A DNA stretch of 64,000 nucleotides, taken from contig NW_017803932.1 in assembly GCF_001625305.1 (NCBI RefSeq), positions 2,789,553 through 2,853,552 of the forward strand. Direction: 5' to 3'. Source of the stretch: Branchiostoma belcheri (Eukaryota > Chordata > Leptocardii > Amphioxiformes > Branchiostomatidae). The translations under genes were made by a program, and so were the position numbers. Every line of letters starts with the position of its first letter. The stretch's first letter is position 1. Shown here piece by piece: positions 63,250 through 64,000 of this stretch. Under the pieces are notes generated by a model, which saw only the letters and a list, made by a program, of their open reading frames with translations, was not told where the DNA came from and searched no databases.

Positions 63250-63800
63250 TTCACCACAGATTGTAACGTGACTCTCCCCCTGGCGTCCGCCATTTTGGGG
63301 CTATCGCTATGCAATGCTATGCAATTACTCTTGGCGATAGTTGTGTATTTTGGGCCACAATCTACGTTTTGGACACTCTTTTTGTTAGTAACATTGTCCT
63401 TGGGGTTGTTCTGGCTCCGTGTCCACTTTTCATGTTGTCAAGATTGGCTTTTCAGTCTTTCTTTGCTGATCAGAAATCGGTGTGTTTAATCCTGGCGCGG
63501 CGTACGGGGCTGTACATGTACATGTAGATTGAAACGTGGGTAGCCATGATCACGGTAAAATGTTGGACTCGGAGCTACTTGTCCCTTTACTCTGTGGTAA
63601 ATCTCCATGTAGAACAGGGCGCTGGCAACGTGTAACACTCACCTTGTCCAGCCACAGTCGCGGCAGTGCGGACTGAGGATGGCGGCCGATGGCCTCGCCT
63701 TTGCTTGTTGTTTATCCAGACACACTCCGGGGCTGTTCCAAAATAGCCGCGACTTTTTGCGTTTCCCGACTACAACGTACTTAATTGTCACCACGCAACT
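63250..63800. promoter_or_regulatory. Promoter-like island with minus-strand splice donor
   Basis: CpG-rich sequence with two YY1-type motifs (CCGCCATTTTGG near 63,288 and GATGGCGGCC near 63,678). On the minus strand, CpG-rich sequence runs into a strong donor (GACAAG|GTGAGT, exon end about 63,653) with no ATG frame. This fits a non-coding first exon of a minus-strand transcript, possibly an SIK3 isoform. That link is inference. Confidence 0.35.
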
Positions 63801-64000
63801 GTCCCACAACACTTTCTACACATCCTGATACAACGCTTCCAGACTCTTGAACCGATCCTGTGTGTAAAAAACTTCTGCCCAGTACCAAATACGAAGCTAA
63901 GTCACGTCAATGGACTCCGCTGGCGGTAGACGCCGTTTCTATCAGACTGATCAAAACTCAACAGAAACGGGTCAATCCCAACAGATTTTATTTGTTCCAG

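Noticed and set aside
63268..63527. Two overlapping hydrophobic plus-strand frames at the right end
   Set aside because: Typical chance frames in T-rich sequence next to a promoter-like island; no family resemblance.

Overview
The window looks like nuclear DNA of an invertebrate chordate, most plausibly a lancelet (Branchiostoma). The evidence is short phase-consistent exons with GT-AG introns of about 0.3-3 kb, chordate-type protein sequences (an SIK3 kinase very close to the vertebrate one, and mitochondrial ribosomal protein mL41), and introns full of small inverted-repeat elements, a tRNA-derived SINE and microsatellites. The species is an inference; no bacterial or organellar feature was seen.

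Layout. (1) About 1.06-17.2 kb, plus strand: the last 14 exons of a gene whose 5' end lies to the left. It encodes at least 815 residues: a Pro/Tyr-rich acidic N-terminal part, one IQ motif, then a long run of similar helical segments. I cannot assign it to a named family. (2) 17.2-20.0 kb, minus strand: a four-exon gene for mL41 (MRPL41). It converges on gene 1, with the two polyadenylation signals about 30 bp apart. A LINE fragment and a 401-bp inverted-repeat element lie in its introns. (3) 20.77-24.27 kb: a large head-to-head inverted duplication. Each arm carries a nearly identical single-exon coding region of about 215 codons. The right copy is intact; the left copy has two 1-base insertions that break its frame. 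The protein is unfamiliar, with only a faint resemblance to the immediate-early IER2/IER5 family. (4) 24.3-26.9 kb: intergenic, nothing coding recognised. (5) 26.9 kb to beyond the right edge, minus strand: SIK3 (QSK). Eighteen exons between 27.6 and 43.5 kb give 1,298 residues in one unbroken frame, from the VAIK lysine of the kinase domain to the stop. Upstream is more than 20 kb of intron with repeats, two perfect CRE sites, a palindromic X-box and two promoter-like islands. The exon with the glycine-rich loop was not found and probably lies right of the window.

By homology, SIK3 is activated by LKB1 and inhibited by PKA phosphorylation with 14-3-3 binding, and acts on CRTC coactivators and class IIa histone deacetylases. 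mL41 is a structural protein of the large mitoribosomal subunit. There is no sign that the genes form a pathway. The most interesting points are the palindromic gene pair, the KA1-like tail on SIK3, a small repeated exon in SIK3, CREs inside the SIK3 intron, and the unassigned IQ/helical-repeat gene with exon-like open frames on the opposite strand of its introns.
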